From the NCBI RefSeq assembly GCF_003711515.1, contig NW_021167081.1:2137170-2201169 (forward strand): a stretch of 64,000 nt of DNA. Direction: 5' to 3'. The stretch is from Sodiomyces alkalinus F11. Taxonomy: Eukaryota; Ascomycota; Sordariomycetes; Glomerellales; Plectosphaerellaceae. The notes below the pieces were generated by a model. The model had not been told where the DNA came from. It did no database searches and worked only from the letters and a program-made list of their open reading frames with translations. Positions 43,831 through 54,094 of the stretch are shown here, one piece after another. Made by a program: the position numbers and the translations under genes. The first letter of the stretch is position 1, and every line of letters starts with the position of its first letter.

Positions 43831-45547
43831 ATCGATATCCTCGGCCTTAAAATCGTTATCCTTAGGATTATTGATTTCCGTAAAAGTCTTACCCTTATCG
43901 CCCCGCTATAGGTTAGAGTCTATCTCCTTAACCTTATTATTATCTTTATCATTACCGTTATCGGGGATTACGACCGCGCTAGCGACGGTTATACCCGTAA
44001 GTGTAAAAGCCCGTCTATACTCCGCGTATTATTAGAATTCGGAGATTATAATATTAGCGCGACTAAATACAAGTATCTCCCTAAATAGCCGAGTATACTC
44101 CCTTAGCTCTATAAGACTAAGGCGTCTAAACTCTTTATCCGATAACGTTAACCCCGATAAAGGAGTAGGAGTAGTAGGATAGGCGTTCTTGTCCGCTTTA
44201 ACGTTAGGAGGGATTAAGCCCGAAACTACTACCTTACCTATAACCTTATAAGGAGAAGATAAGGCTAGTCATTCCGCCCTAATAACGACCTCCTCTAAAG
44301 GCGATATATCTAATCCTAATACTATCTTTTCTATAACCTCCGAGGGAGGAGAAAAGACTAATATAACTACTTTATTAGCGACCCCTATTACCAGAGGAAG
44401 TAAGGCTAGTTTAGCCACCTCGTTAATAACCTTAGGAAAAGGTAATAAGGCTAACTACGGTACTACCGCTTCTTAGACCTCTTAAGGAGGAGAAAATGCT
44501 AACGCGATTACTATACCGGGAGCCTCCGCGGGATATATAGTTATAGGTAATATCGCCGTTATCGCTTCCCTAACTATAAGGGTATCCTAAAATACCGCGT
44601 AAGTATTAAGATACGGTTCTTACTCCTAAAAAAAGAGTTAGCGATACTATTATAACCTCTTAAGGGGGAGGAAGTCTTATAGGGGCGTTCTTATTATTAT
44701 CGCTAATAAGGGTAGCCGTCTCGAATAACCTCTACGCGTGGCCTTTAAGGTGCGCTAGGAGAAAAGTATACCGGTATATCTTCGTAGAGTATATATAGTA
44801 TTTCTTCCCCCGATTAATCTAGCTACGATAAAGGCGCGTATACTTCCTATTAGCGATATCGCGCGTGTAAGGGAGGCACGGCTTAGCACGAACGCTACCG
44901 GGAGGGTACTTAGGAGGCCGACTACCCGCCGACTTCTTTTTCTTAGGCGGCGGCGAGGGCGATAACGTGAACTATTATACAGTTAGTATCGCCTTAAGAC
45001 GTAAGAGCGTTATAACTATATCGTTATCGGCGGTATATTTATTACTATTATTACCCCTATTATCGCCGGGGGCTAACGCCGTCTATAAAAATAATATAAG
45101 TTAGTAAAGGGTTCTTAATAAAAAGATTATAAGAGACGGTTTACCTTAGACGGGGAACTCTTAAACTAGCCGAGTATGACTATTATTTTCTAAGGACAGG
45201 TAACGTTAGAGAAATTATCACTATAAAGAAGAATAAGTATATATATAACCGCTATTACTATTATTATTATTATTAAAGGTAGGGAGGGGAATAGAGGAAA
45301 AGAGGGTCTATAAGGAAAACGGGGCCGATATATCTACAGATAGTATCTACGCAAGGGTGGCCTATATTACTATTTCGGGTATATAAATAAAGGTTAGTAG
45401 GCTACCTAAGACTTCTTTAATATCGAGGTAAGGGCGAGGTAAGATAAAAAGATACGATTATTCCTTTATTACCGCGATACAAGGGGGAGCGGAACCACGA
45501 CGGTGACGCGCGGTTATATAACCCCCGGAGGGAGAGAGAGGGGGTAG
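43831..45547. other. Gypsy-2 region between integrase and 3' LTR
   Basis: About 1.7 kb without pol homology. The part at about 44250-44720 contains degenerate repeats of a CCTCxxAxGGAGGAGAAxxx-like unit. The minus strand carries the Cys-rich trace listed separately. Confidence 0.6.
44740..44950 (-). pseudogene. antisense Cys-rich ORF relic in Gypsy-2
   Basis: Minus-strand codons give PSPPPKKKKSAGSRPPKY, then RAKPCLPYTRDIANRKYT, then KKYYIYSTKIYRYTF. Reading the TAC/TAT codons as RIP products of TGC/TGT gives a C-x2-C...C-x2-C...C layout preceded by a basic Pro/Lys stretch. This is the same kind of pattern as the antisense frame in Copia-1. It lies between integrase and the 3' LTR, opposite to pol. 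Function is unknown. Confidence 0.4.
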
Positions 45548-45761
45548 TATTACGGGTTAACCCCGATATAGAGGATCCGGCTATACTCCGGATCTTCCTA
45601 ACTACGCGCTTAGTCAACAGACCCATATCGCTAAGTCATCGTTACCTTATAGCTAGCCTAGCGCTATAGACTTTTCTCCTTGTCCTTCTTTCTCCCTTAG
45701 TTCTAGATAATGTATTATTACGACCTCACTTAGTGCCACGACCTATAACTAGTCGTTTATA
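45548..45761 (+). repeat. Gypsy-2 3' LTR
   Basis: 214 bp, equal in length to the 5' LTR. It keeps slightly more CA/TG (for example GTCAACAGACCCA) than the left copy. Confidence 0.9.
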
Positions 45762-45766
45762 TAGTA

Positions 45767-48700
45767 TAGCTATAGTTATTATTAATCTAACTAAAGCTTT
45801 AGATTCCTTAATATCTGGCTAATAAATAACGTCTCCTTAGCGGCCTTTATAAGAGCGAGTAGTTCCGACTCTATTAACGATATTATAACTATCGGTTATT
45901 TACCCGCCTTTTAGTTAATAATACCGCCGAAGAGCTTTATCGTGTATCCTTAGGAGCTCTTACGATCTAGACTATCCCCGAAGGACGCGTCGCTTATAGT
46001 TAGAAAAAGTCTATCCCTACCAAATTCTAGGTAGTAATATCTCGTGTAATATAAGAATAGCAGCACTTATTAAGCCCTTTTAAGGTGATTAAAGGAGGGG
46101 TTAACGTTATATTAGAAAAGCTTTAAATACGCGAACGCGATATCGGGTCTTATTACAATAGCGGTATATAGAATTAAACTTATTATATCCTAATACAAGT
46201 AGACCTCGGGAATTAACGTATATATACTATCGCGTAGAATTAGCGGTTCTATAGTTAATAATAAGACCTTTAATGGTTTTCGGTAAAGGATATCTACATA
46301 GTATTTAACCGCGATCTTTTCTATATAGGAGGATTATAATAACTATAACCTATATATAGCTCTATCCCTTAAAACCTTAATTCCCAGGCACTAACGGATT
46401 TCGTCGCCTTCTGATAACCTATAGCTTTATTTAAGGGCAGCCTTAAAGTCGTTGGCTTTAGTCTTATAATCTCTATTGTAGATAAGCCCGATATTATTAA
46501 CGTAGAAGAATAGAATTAAACCGTCGCGGATTATAATATAAGGGTTATTAGGCATAGCCGTAAATCCTATCTTCTATAGTATACCGCTGAATTCCTTTTA
46601 CTATAGTAGTGGCGATACCCTTAAGCTAAATAGGGCTTTCTGTAATAGTAGGGCCTTACCTAGCACTTCGTAGCCTTATAGTATTTTTATAAATATTTCC
46701 TTTTTAAGGCTAGTATTAACGAATACGTTAATAGCGTCGAACTACCTTATCTTTAGGTTAAATCGTGCGGCGATCGCTATTATTATACGGAAGGACCGCG
46801 AGGCTAGCGTAGCAGAGTAGTTATCTTTAGTCTCTAACCGTTTGTATTAATCTCCTCACACTATAAGGCGTGCCTTATATTTAAGGAGGGTGCCCTTTTT
46901 ATTGAAGTTATAGGTATATACCTATCTATAAGTAAGGACTTATTACTTATTAGCCTAATCACCGCTTACCTCCTACTAGTAGCCTATTTATTGATGACCC
47001 TTAAGGTACTCCCCCTTGGCCTATAACCACCGCTCCCATAATAGGTAGAGGTATATATCGTGGTGGTAGTTTAGCGGAGGCGGGAGATCCTCGCGGGTTA
47101 AACGCGATAGCGGCTAAAAGGCGTTAAAGAGAGAGGGATCTATAATACTAGCGCCGATAACGTTACCGTTATCTATAGCTTACTTCCTCTTTCGTATAGG
47201 GTTATAAGTCCTTTTAGTATTAGAGAACACCTTCTAGGTATTATCGTTCTATACCTTCTTAGTTATATACAGACTCGCGATAGTTCTCACGATAGGCGCG
47301 CGGGTAATAGGCGCGCGGCCGATAAGCACCCTCTAAGGGTATCTATAGCTATCCGTTAGTGGTTATTGTATTCTTCCATCTTAACGCCCCTACTACTGCT
47401 AACGCTATAAGGAACGCGCGCGCAGGATCTTCCGGGGATATTAAAGGCGTGGGAAACGGTTTAAACCTTATAGTAGTAAACCGCGGAGTATCCGTAATAG
47501 TATCGGTATCCGTAATAATAGCGGTATCTATAATAATAACGGTGGCCTTTCCCGTAATAATAATAACGGCCTCGCCTTTATCCGTAGTAATAGCGGTAGC
47601 GTTAAAGTCTTCCGACCTAAGATCTAATACGTCTATAGCTATACCCTTTAATAGTAGCCTATTCGTTATATTATTAGATTAGGTGATACGGATAGATTAT
47701 AGGTATTCCCTAATTTTCTTAGCGGAAGCTATAGCTTATAGCGTTTTAATCCTACCGTTAGAGGTCTTATCTTCGTTAAAGATCACGTCTTTTATAGTGA
47801 TAATATCCGTTAGGTGTAGGAGCTAGACGCAGAAGCTATTCGAGGATTAGTATCTAATATAATATCAGACCTATACCTTCGGTTCTAGCCTTTATAGGCG
47901 GTTTCTTTTAGCTTAGGTATCGCGCGTTTTTATAAAGACTTTATAGCCGTATACTCGTAGTTATATTAGGTTAGGTTAACGGCCGCGTAGACCTTCGTAT
48001 AGCGTCTTCTAATTATGAATATATCGTAGCGTTCTATTTTATAGATATATAGTAGTCTTAAAGATCTTATGCTAGATAGATATAAGCAGATTAGCCCTAA
48101 TCCTTATAGCCCTTACCCTCCTTTTAACGATACCTTTAATCAGTTCTGTAACGCCGTTTTAATCCTATCAATATAGTACCGATAGTTAACCTTCTACCCC
48201 CTTAGTAACGAGGAAAGTAATAATTTCTGGGTACTAAAATATCTTAGAATTGGCCCGTAGAACGGATAGCCTAATATCGAAGTAGGTCTTAAGCAGGGTA
48301 AAAACGTCTTTTAACGTATAAAGGTTAGAGTCTTAGTCTCTTTTCTATAAGTAGTAATCCTATATATAACCTATATACACGTCTATAATAAATATAATAG
48401 ACTTATATAGGCCGCCCGCTAACGACTCCGCCTCTTCGAGATTATAGAAATTAATAGCCAGGGCTTCGCCGGGCCTTAATGGGTAGAGGGATAGTATACG
48501 TCTAATCTACGCAGGTATTTACGATTATCTATACGCGTTATACTCTACGGTTCGCGGCCCCTTAATCCTTACCCCCTAAGTAGCGTCGATAACACTTATA
48601 AAGGTATCGGTACCGTAGTAACTAAGGTATTCGTGTTACCTTTACGCGGTAGTGTTCTACGGTTACCGCGGTTATCGTGATCTTCTATACGGGTTATCGC

Positions 48701-50111
48701 GGGGATACTAAGCTAAAACCGTAAACGCCGTAGCCGGTATAGCTTCCGCGCGTTTAATTATATACTAGCTATATATATCTAGCAGCGTATAGATAGGCCG
48801 GTTATTAGCAGAGCTAATAATAGTGTTATTTACGGTATCCTAGCGGTAGCCTTATAGGCGTACCTAGTTTTCCGAGACAATATTACTAACAAACTCCATA
48901 TAGTATACGACGTTATAGAGGCGTAATAGCCTCTTCGTAGCTAATAAGGATTATATACGTAGCTTAACGTCTTCGTATCCAGGAATAGAAGCCTTATAAG
49001 TACCTACGTAAAGAGATAAAGATAAAGTATTAATAGGTGGTCTAACGGCCGTAAAACGGCCTTAATTATTAAAGATATAGATTAACGATCCTAAGTCTAG
49101 GATCGCGTAGTGTAGTGATGCTTTAGCTTAGTTAATAGAGAGTAATACTCTCTATTATAATCTTAATAGTATTATCGTATAAGGGCGCGCTACCCCTCCT
49201 TCTTAGGAGGGGTAGACGCCTAGCCGTATACTCGCGGTGACAGAAAGGTCTTTTAGAACTATACTTACGGGTGGCCTAGTAACCCGCCGATTTTATAGTT
49301 ATAGTATAGCAGTTATAATAGGCGTAGTATTATAGAGTTAATCTTCCTGGACCTCCTCTATCTTACTAGCGGTGGCGGCCCCTAAGGCTTCCTGCCTCTT
49401 CTATATTGCGGTATCCACGCGGATTTTAAAACTATAGTTACGTATCCTCTTTTCTATAACCTTTATAATATCTTCCCGGTCACGCTACCTATAAGGGCGT
49501 ATATCCGGCCTTACGTACTAATAGGCGGTAGTAGTATAGGTATTCTTATATATCTTATAAGGCCTTCTTATTACGGGAGGGATAGCCTTTATAGATATAT
49601 TACTATAAGGACGTTTCTTAGTATCTTTATTATTAGTAGTATCCTTAGTATCGGGGAGATTCGTAAGAGTATTAAAAATGCCTCTCCCGACTCTAGCCTT
49701 TATTGCGGAGGATTATAGGCTCTTTACATTACTAAGAACCGCCCTTAAAGCCTTTACGAAATCGTTAATTATTAGCTTATTTTCCATAATCTTATCGTAG
49801 TTATTAACTAGGTAGTTATTACTCTATTCCTGGGTAATAAGTCTAATAGTTTTTAACGCGTCTTCCGCCTGATAGTCCGCGCTTAATGGCTCTAAAAAGC
49901 GTATATATTTATAGTATATTTTCGCTCTTTTCTAGCTTATAACCTACCCGTTTATATCCTTAGGTATAGCCTTTATAGGCGTAGTATATTATCGGTATAG
50001 GGCTAGGGCTTCCTTATAGAGGTCTATAGGGGTTAGTCCTATATACGTGTAGAGGAGAGTAATCTAGGCCTATAGGTTATTTACGGTATTATCCTATAAT
50101 TAGGCGAGGAG
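45767..50111 (-). pseudogene. Copia-2B integrase-RT-RNase H part, RIP-broken
   Basis: Minus-strand pol of Copia-2B, collinear with Copia-2A 55000-59450. The RT box is at about 46490-46505 (YVNN). A plus-strand open frame at 47359-47682 is only the shadow of the Thr/Ile/Ala tandem region between integrase and RT. No intact frame. Confidence 0.8.
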
Positions 50112-52256
50112 GTTTTTATTATGATTATTATTATAATTATTATTATTATAGCTCTTACTCCGCTATCCTAACTAATCTAATAATACTAATAGTAGTAGGA
50201 GCCTTTCTAGGCTATACGGTCCTTCTCGGGTGGCTATAAAGGGGAAAACCTAGGTAAAACCCGGGGAAAACCTGTATATACTTCCTTAGGTAGAGTGGTG
50301 CCGCTACGGGGCCGGTATAGCCCCGGTTCGTCTTTACTACGTATCTGGATTATACCTTTAGGCTAGTGGCTAACGGGAAGTATAGTAGGCTAGTGGTTAG
50401 ATAGGTTAGCCGAAGCTAATCGTTAGCGACGGAGTGGAGGCTGAGGGGGTGCCGCCCCGCCTCCGCGGTGCGGCGGCTACGACCCTTTAGCCTCGGCCTC
50501 CCTACGTCTCCGAGGATTATGCCTTTATTCCTTCCGTTCGGTTAATAAAGAGTATAGGGGACGCAGGCGCCTCCTGCCTCCCCTGGGTAGGTTCCTGCTA
50601 TATCCGGCGGTAGGTAGGGAGGATAATACTTTACCCTATTATAAAATTTAGATTGTTAATATCCTATAAGGTCTTTATACCTCTTTTTCCTCTTTTTTCC
50701 TCCTATAACGCTAACGAGTTTATTATAGGTTTTCCTCCCGGTCTATACCCATTTACGGTACCGTAGGCTTATTATTATAGCTTTATACTAATAGTAAACC
50801 CCTTTAGTTTTCCTTATTATTTCTCCTTTATAATTTAGCTATAAGTGCTTTATAGGTGGCATTATAATAGCGTGGTAGTATAGGGTTAACTAGGTAATAT
50901 AGTATTAATTTATATATATAAATAAGTAATCTAAAGTGGTAGTATAATATAAGTTCTTTTCGTGGCGTAGCGGTGCCTTAGTGGTAGCGTGCTAATAGTC
51001 GTAGATATCCTCTCCTAATAATACTAATACTAATAATAATAACCGCCGCTATAAGCGCGGTATAGTTCGTGTTATGCCGTATATAGCCTTTAGTGGCGTT
51101 AGAGTGGTGCTATAGCGCTGATATAGGGTAGTTATATTCGTTATAGTAAGCGTTTAGGTATTTACCCAGATAATATAGAAGCTTACGCTAATACTACGGG
51201 AATAGGCGCGGCCTATTACTAGTATACTAATAGTCGCCGTCTATATAAGAATATTAGTCGCCTTAGTGCTATAGTGGTACCGTGTGTGCGTTAAGGTGGA
51301 TATAGCTAATAGTTTAATAGGTCCCCTCCGCTACTAAGAAGCAGTAATAACGCTTTATACATATCTATTAGGTATATATAGCGGTAAAGGCCGCTAGTGG
51401 CGCGGGTATCGCTATTATAGGTATCCCCTTTTAGTGCCGTGGTGGTTCCGCGTTAATAAGTTATAGGCTAAGGAGTGCCTAGAGACGGCGTCCCGGTCTT
51501 TTAGCCGGGCCTTAAACCGGGCGTTACCTTCTAGTCGCGGTCGTGGCGGCACCGCGTTAGTAGAGGTATAGGAGTTATTTCATTAGATAAGACGTCTAGA
51601 GGGTAAGATAGATCTAATCCTGGAATACCTTATAAGTGTCCCCCCTTAGTCCCGCTACGGCTCCCTGGCGTTACTAGCTAGCTAACTAGCCTAATAGGGT
51701 CTTAAGTATATTAAGAGCGGTGTTAGTGCTATTAAGGGAGGTAATAACGATAACAGCTAATCGGTGCTATACTAGTACTATATCGATACCGCTAGGGTCC
51801 TGGCTTATAGGGCCCCTATTCTAATACTTATTTAGTCGTCGTACCGCCTTATCCCCGATACGGTCCCGCTTCGGTATTACGGGTGTTTTCGTAGGCCTTT
51901 ATAACTTCGAGGGCAAGGCGGAAGTCCTTAAGCCTCTTCCGTTATAGAAACCACTTTATAACTGCTCTGGCCTCGGTATTATATTCTAGTGCGTCGTATA
52001 AGTCTCCTCTGGTTATAATTAGCCTTCCTATAGCACCGAAGAGGTCCTTACAGTCCTCCTCGGTTACCTCCTAGCACTAGAGTACTACGTGCTCTGCTAT
52101 TTCCGCCCCTCCGTCCCCGTAAGGGCACCGCGGTGATAGAAAGCCCGGCACCCTTGTTTTAGCTAGGAATACCCGTAGGCCTAGTTTTTCTGGTCTAATC
52201 TGGGTAAGTGCGGAGCTCTATAGCTTAAGGAGCCCTCTGTGTTTGCGAGAAGGTTA
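50112..52256 (-). mobile_element. 5'-truncated LINE fragment inserted in Copia-2B
   Basis: This block is absent at the equivalent place in Copia-2A (about 54860). On the minus strand, 52230-51880 encodes traces such as TRVPGFLSPRCPYGDGG, AEHVVL and ARAVIKWFL, like the C-terminal Cys-motif region of Tad-type LINEs. It ends with a TTATTATT tract on plus (A-rich 3' tail on minus) at about 50112-50160. The 5' part is missing, as usual for LINE insertions. The 1.7 kb between the tail and the coding trace would be 3' UTR or a further insertion. Confidence 0.55.
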
Positions 52257-53001
52257 TATAGTATAGTATATATAATCCCTTAGATATAGGAGTATACCTC
52301 GTTAAATTCTTTTTACTACGCGTTATAGTCCGCCTTTTCTTCGCCGTATATATAGCGATCTTATAGGTAGCGTATATACCCCTTTTTAGAGAGGTCGTTA
52401 ATAGATATAGGTGTCCTTATCGTTAGTTATTTTATTATAGCCCTAGCGTTCCGGCGGGCGGCCGTTTTCTTCTTACCGGCGACTATAGCCGCCGTGGTAG
52501 CCGCTATAATAGCTATAGTATCGGTATCCGTGGCGTCCGTGGCCTTATCGCCCTTTAGTATAATAGTGGAAGACGGAGTAGCTGTGATAGTGGAAGGTGG
52601 CTATAACCTCCTCCGTCGTGTTAGGGTTAATAAGGGCTTTATATTTACGGACGTTAGGTGGTATAGGCTTAAGAAATAGGTAGGCGTTAGCCTCCTTATC
52701 GCTTAGCTTTAGATTAAGATAGTTATTCTAGTAGGAGTTAGATTTACCACGTATAGCGTGCTCCTGTATTACCTAATCCCTCTAGTTAATAAGGGTAATA
52801 GCGGCCGCCTTCTATTCGGCGTTAGATACGTTAGAAGATATCTTTACTAGTTTATCGGTTAATTAATCTTTGAATTACTCTAATTAGGTTAATAGTAGTT
52901 ATTTAAGGGTGCTTATATAAACGTGATTACTTTTATAGTAAAATAGGGGTAGCCTTATTAATATCTATTATTTAGGCGTTATAAACCGAGCTTATAACTA
53001 T
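52257..53001 (-). pseudogene. Copia-2B leader and gag start, RIP-broken
   Basis: Reverse-complement match to Copia-2A 54079-54860, including the gag start region. The primer-binding site lies at 52986-52998 (inverted GTTATAAGCTCGG). Confidence 0.75.
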
Positions 53002-53266
53002 TATATATTAAATAGCACTTATTTAATTAACTTAGTAGAGCAGAAATCTCGTATATATATATATTATATTAAGTTATATCTATATAAGTCTCTTATACCC
53101 TTAATTTAGGTAGTGAAGACTCTATTATAGATATTATATTATTTGGATCCTATCCGGTCTTTTCCGGTATCCGCCCCTGTTATATCCTAATACCCGAGGT
53201 CCGAAGCCCTTAGTTACATATAGATCCCCTATAGACTATGTCGTGGTCTGTGTACCTATACGATAC
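53002..53266 (-). repeat. Copia-2B 5' LTR
   Basis: About 265 bp, the reverse complement of the Copia-2A LTR family. Its inner end is fixed by the adjacent primer-binding site. The outer end is CGATAC without the final A. Confidence 0.8.
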
Positions 53267-53815
53267 CGCGAGGATTACGTAGTATAGGTAGAAGAGAATA
53301 TAGGCGAGGTCGTGGTAGAATCTTACTAGTAGCGAATAGTATATGAACTGCTTCGGATAGAATATCTAGATAGTCTAATACGAATTGCGCGAGTAAGCGG
53401 CTATAATAGAAGCTACGGTAGTAGGAGGCAGTTAATTAATTAATGCGAAAATGCTTTTTTTTAATTATAGATCTGATTAATCGGTTATAGTTACGTAGAT
53501 TAATCAATTAATTATAGACGCTAACGATTGTTAATAGCTTTGTCAGCTGTAAAACATTAGACCCTAGTTGGAATATCCGGTTGCCCTAGTCGGAATATCC
53601 TTACCCCTGTAAGAACGGACTAAGGTAGTTATATAGCTAGACTCGTACTTTTTCTTATAAGTATATTTATATATATCGAGAGACCTAGGAAACCTACCTA
53701 ATTTCGGGTGGTGGAGATATAGTGGATTATGTAATCCAGAAAGGGTCTAAGAAGACCCGGAAGACCGAATAGGGGGTGGAGGAAGACCGGTACTCTAAGA
53801 CTACCTATGTATTAT
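53267..53815. other. spacer between the head-to-head Copia elements
   Basis: About 550 bp, only partly RIP-mutated (AT-rich but with some CA/TG). The right part (53683-53800) is related to one arm of the inverted-repeat element at 60411-60799. A short repeated GTTGGAATATCC/GTCGGAATATCC pair lies near 53560-53600. No gene was seen. Confidence 0.5.
53683..53800. repeat. single arm related to the 60411-60799 inverted-repeat element
   Basis: ACCTAGGAAACC, then TTTCGGGTGGTGGAGATA, then GAAGACCGAATAGGGGG and a GGTACTC end run parallel to 60690-60799. The opposite arm was not found nearby. Confidence 0.6.
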
Positions 53816-54078
53816 TGTCGTATAGGCAGGACCACGACGTGGTCTATAGGGGATCCAGGGGGGATCCACTCCCTGACTAAGGGCTTCGGACCTCGGGCAT
53901 TAGAATATAATAGGGGCGGATACCGGAAAAGACCGGATAGGATCTAAATGATATAGTACCCATAACAAAGTCTTTACCATCTAAATTAAGGGTATAAGAG
54001 ACTTATATAGATATAACTTAATATAATACCCACAGACGAGATTTCTGCTTTAATTATCTAAATGCTATTTAACGTGCA
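53816..54078 (+). repeat. Copia-2A 5' LTR
   Basis: 263 bp, TGTCGTATAGG to ACGTGCA, flanked on the left by ATTAT. Confidence 0.9.
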
Positions 54079-54081
54079 ATA

Positions 54082-54094
54082 GTTATAAGCCCGG
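54082..54094 (+). other. Copia-2A primer-binding site, initiator tRNA-Met anticodon-arm type
   Basis: GTTATAAGCCCGG lies three bases after the LTR. It is the same site as in Copia-1 although the LTRs are unrelated, which supports priming from an internally cut initiator tRNA-Met. Confidence 0.65.

Larger units (their letters stand above)
38698..45761 (+). mobile_element. Gypsy-2: Ty3/Gypsy retrotransposon inserted in Copia-2B
   Basis: A 7,064-bp element with 214-bp LTRs (38698-38911, 45548-45761) and target duplication TAGTA (38693-38697, 45762-45766). On the plus strand the RT box reads AYIDNILVYF (41402-41431), where the second Asp of YIDD became Asn. The integrase core has DRLTKAVIL (about 42843) and YYP-TNRVIEYIN (43043-43081), equivalent to YHPQTDGQTERVN. 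A Gag-like region with a degraded zinc knuckle lies near 40030. All frames carry RIP stops. Confidence 0.92.
37857..53266 (-). mobile_element. Copia-2B: RIP-degraded Copia element with nested Gypsy-2 and LINE
   Basis: The LTRs at 37857-38142 (3') and 53002-53266 (5') belong to the same family as Copia-2A but in the opposite orientation. After removing Gypsy-2 and the LINE piece it is about 6.2 kb. The minus-strand RT active site reads FFYVNNIGLI near 46505-46485 (both Asp altered). Alignment by eye with Copia-2A shows Gypsy-2 sits in the RNase H region (matching 59460-59480 of 2A). No matching target duplication is seen (TATAT at left, CGCGA at right). Confidence 0.88.

Noticed and set aside
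47359..47682. 107-codon hydrophobic plus-strand frame that looks like a membrane protein
   Set aside because: Antisense of the Thr/Ile/Ala repeat region of Copia-2B; the equivalent region of Copia-2A encodes those repeats on the sense strand.
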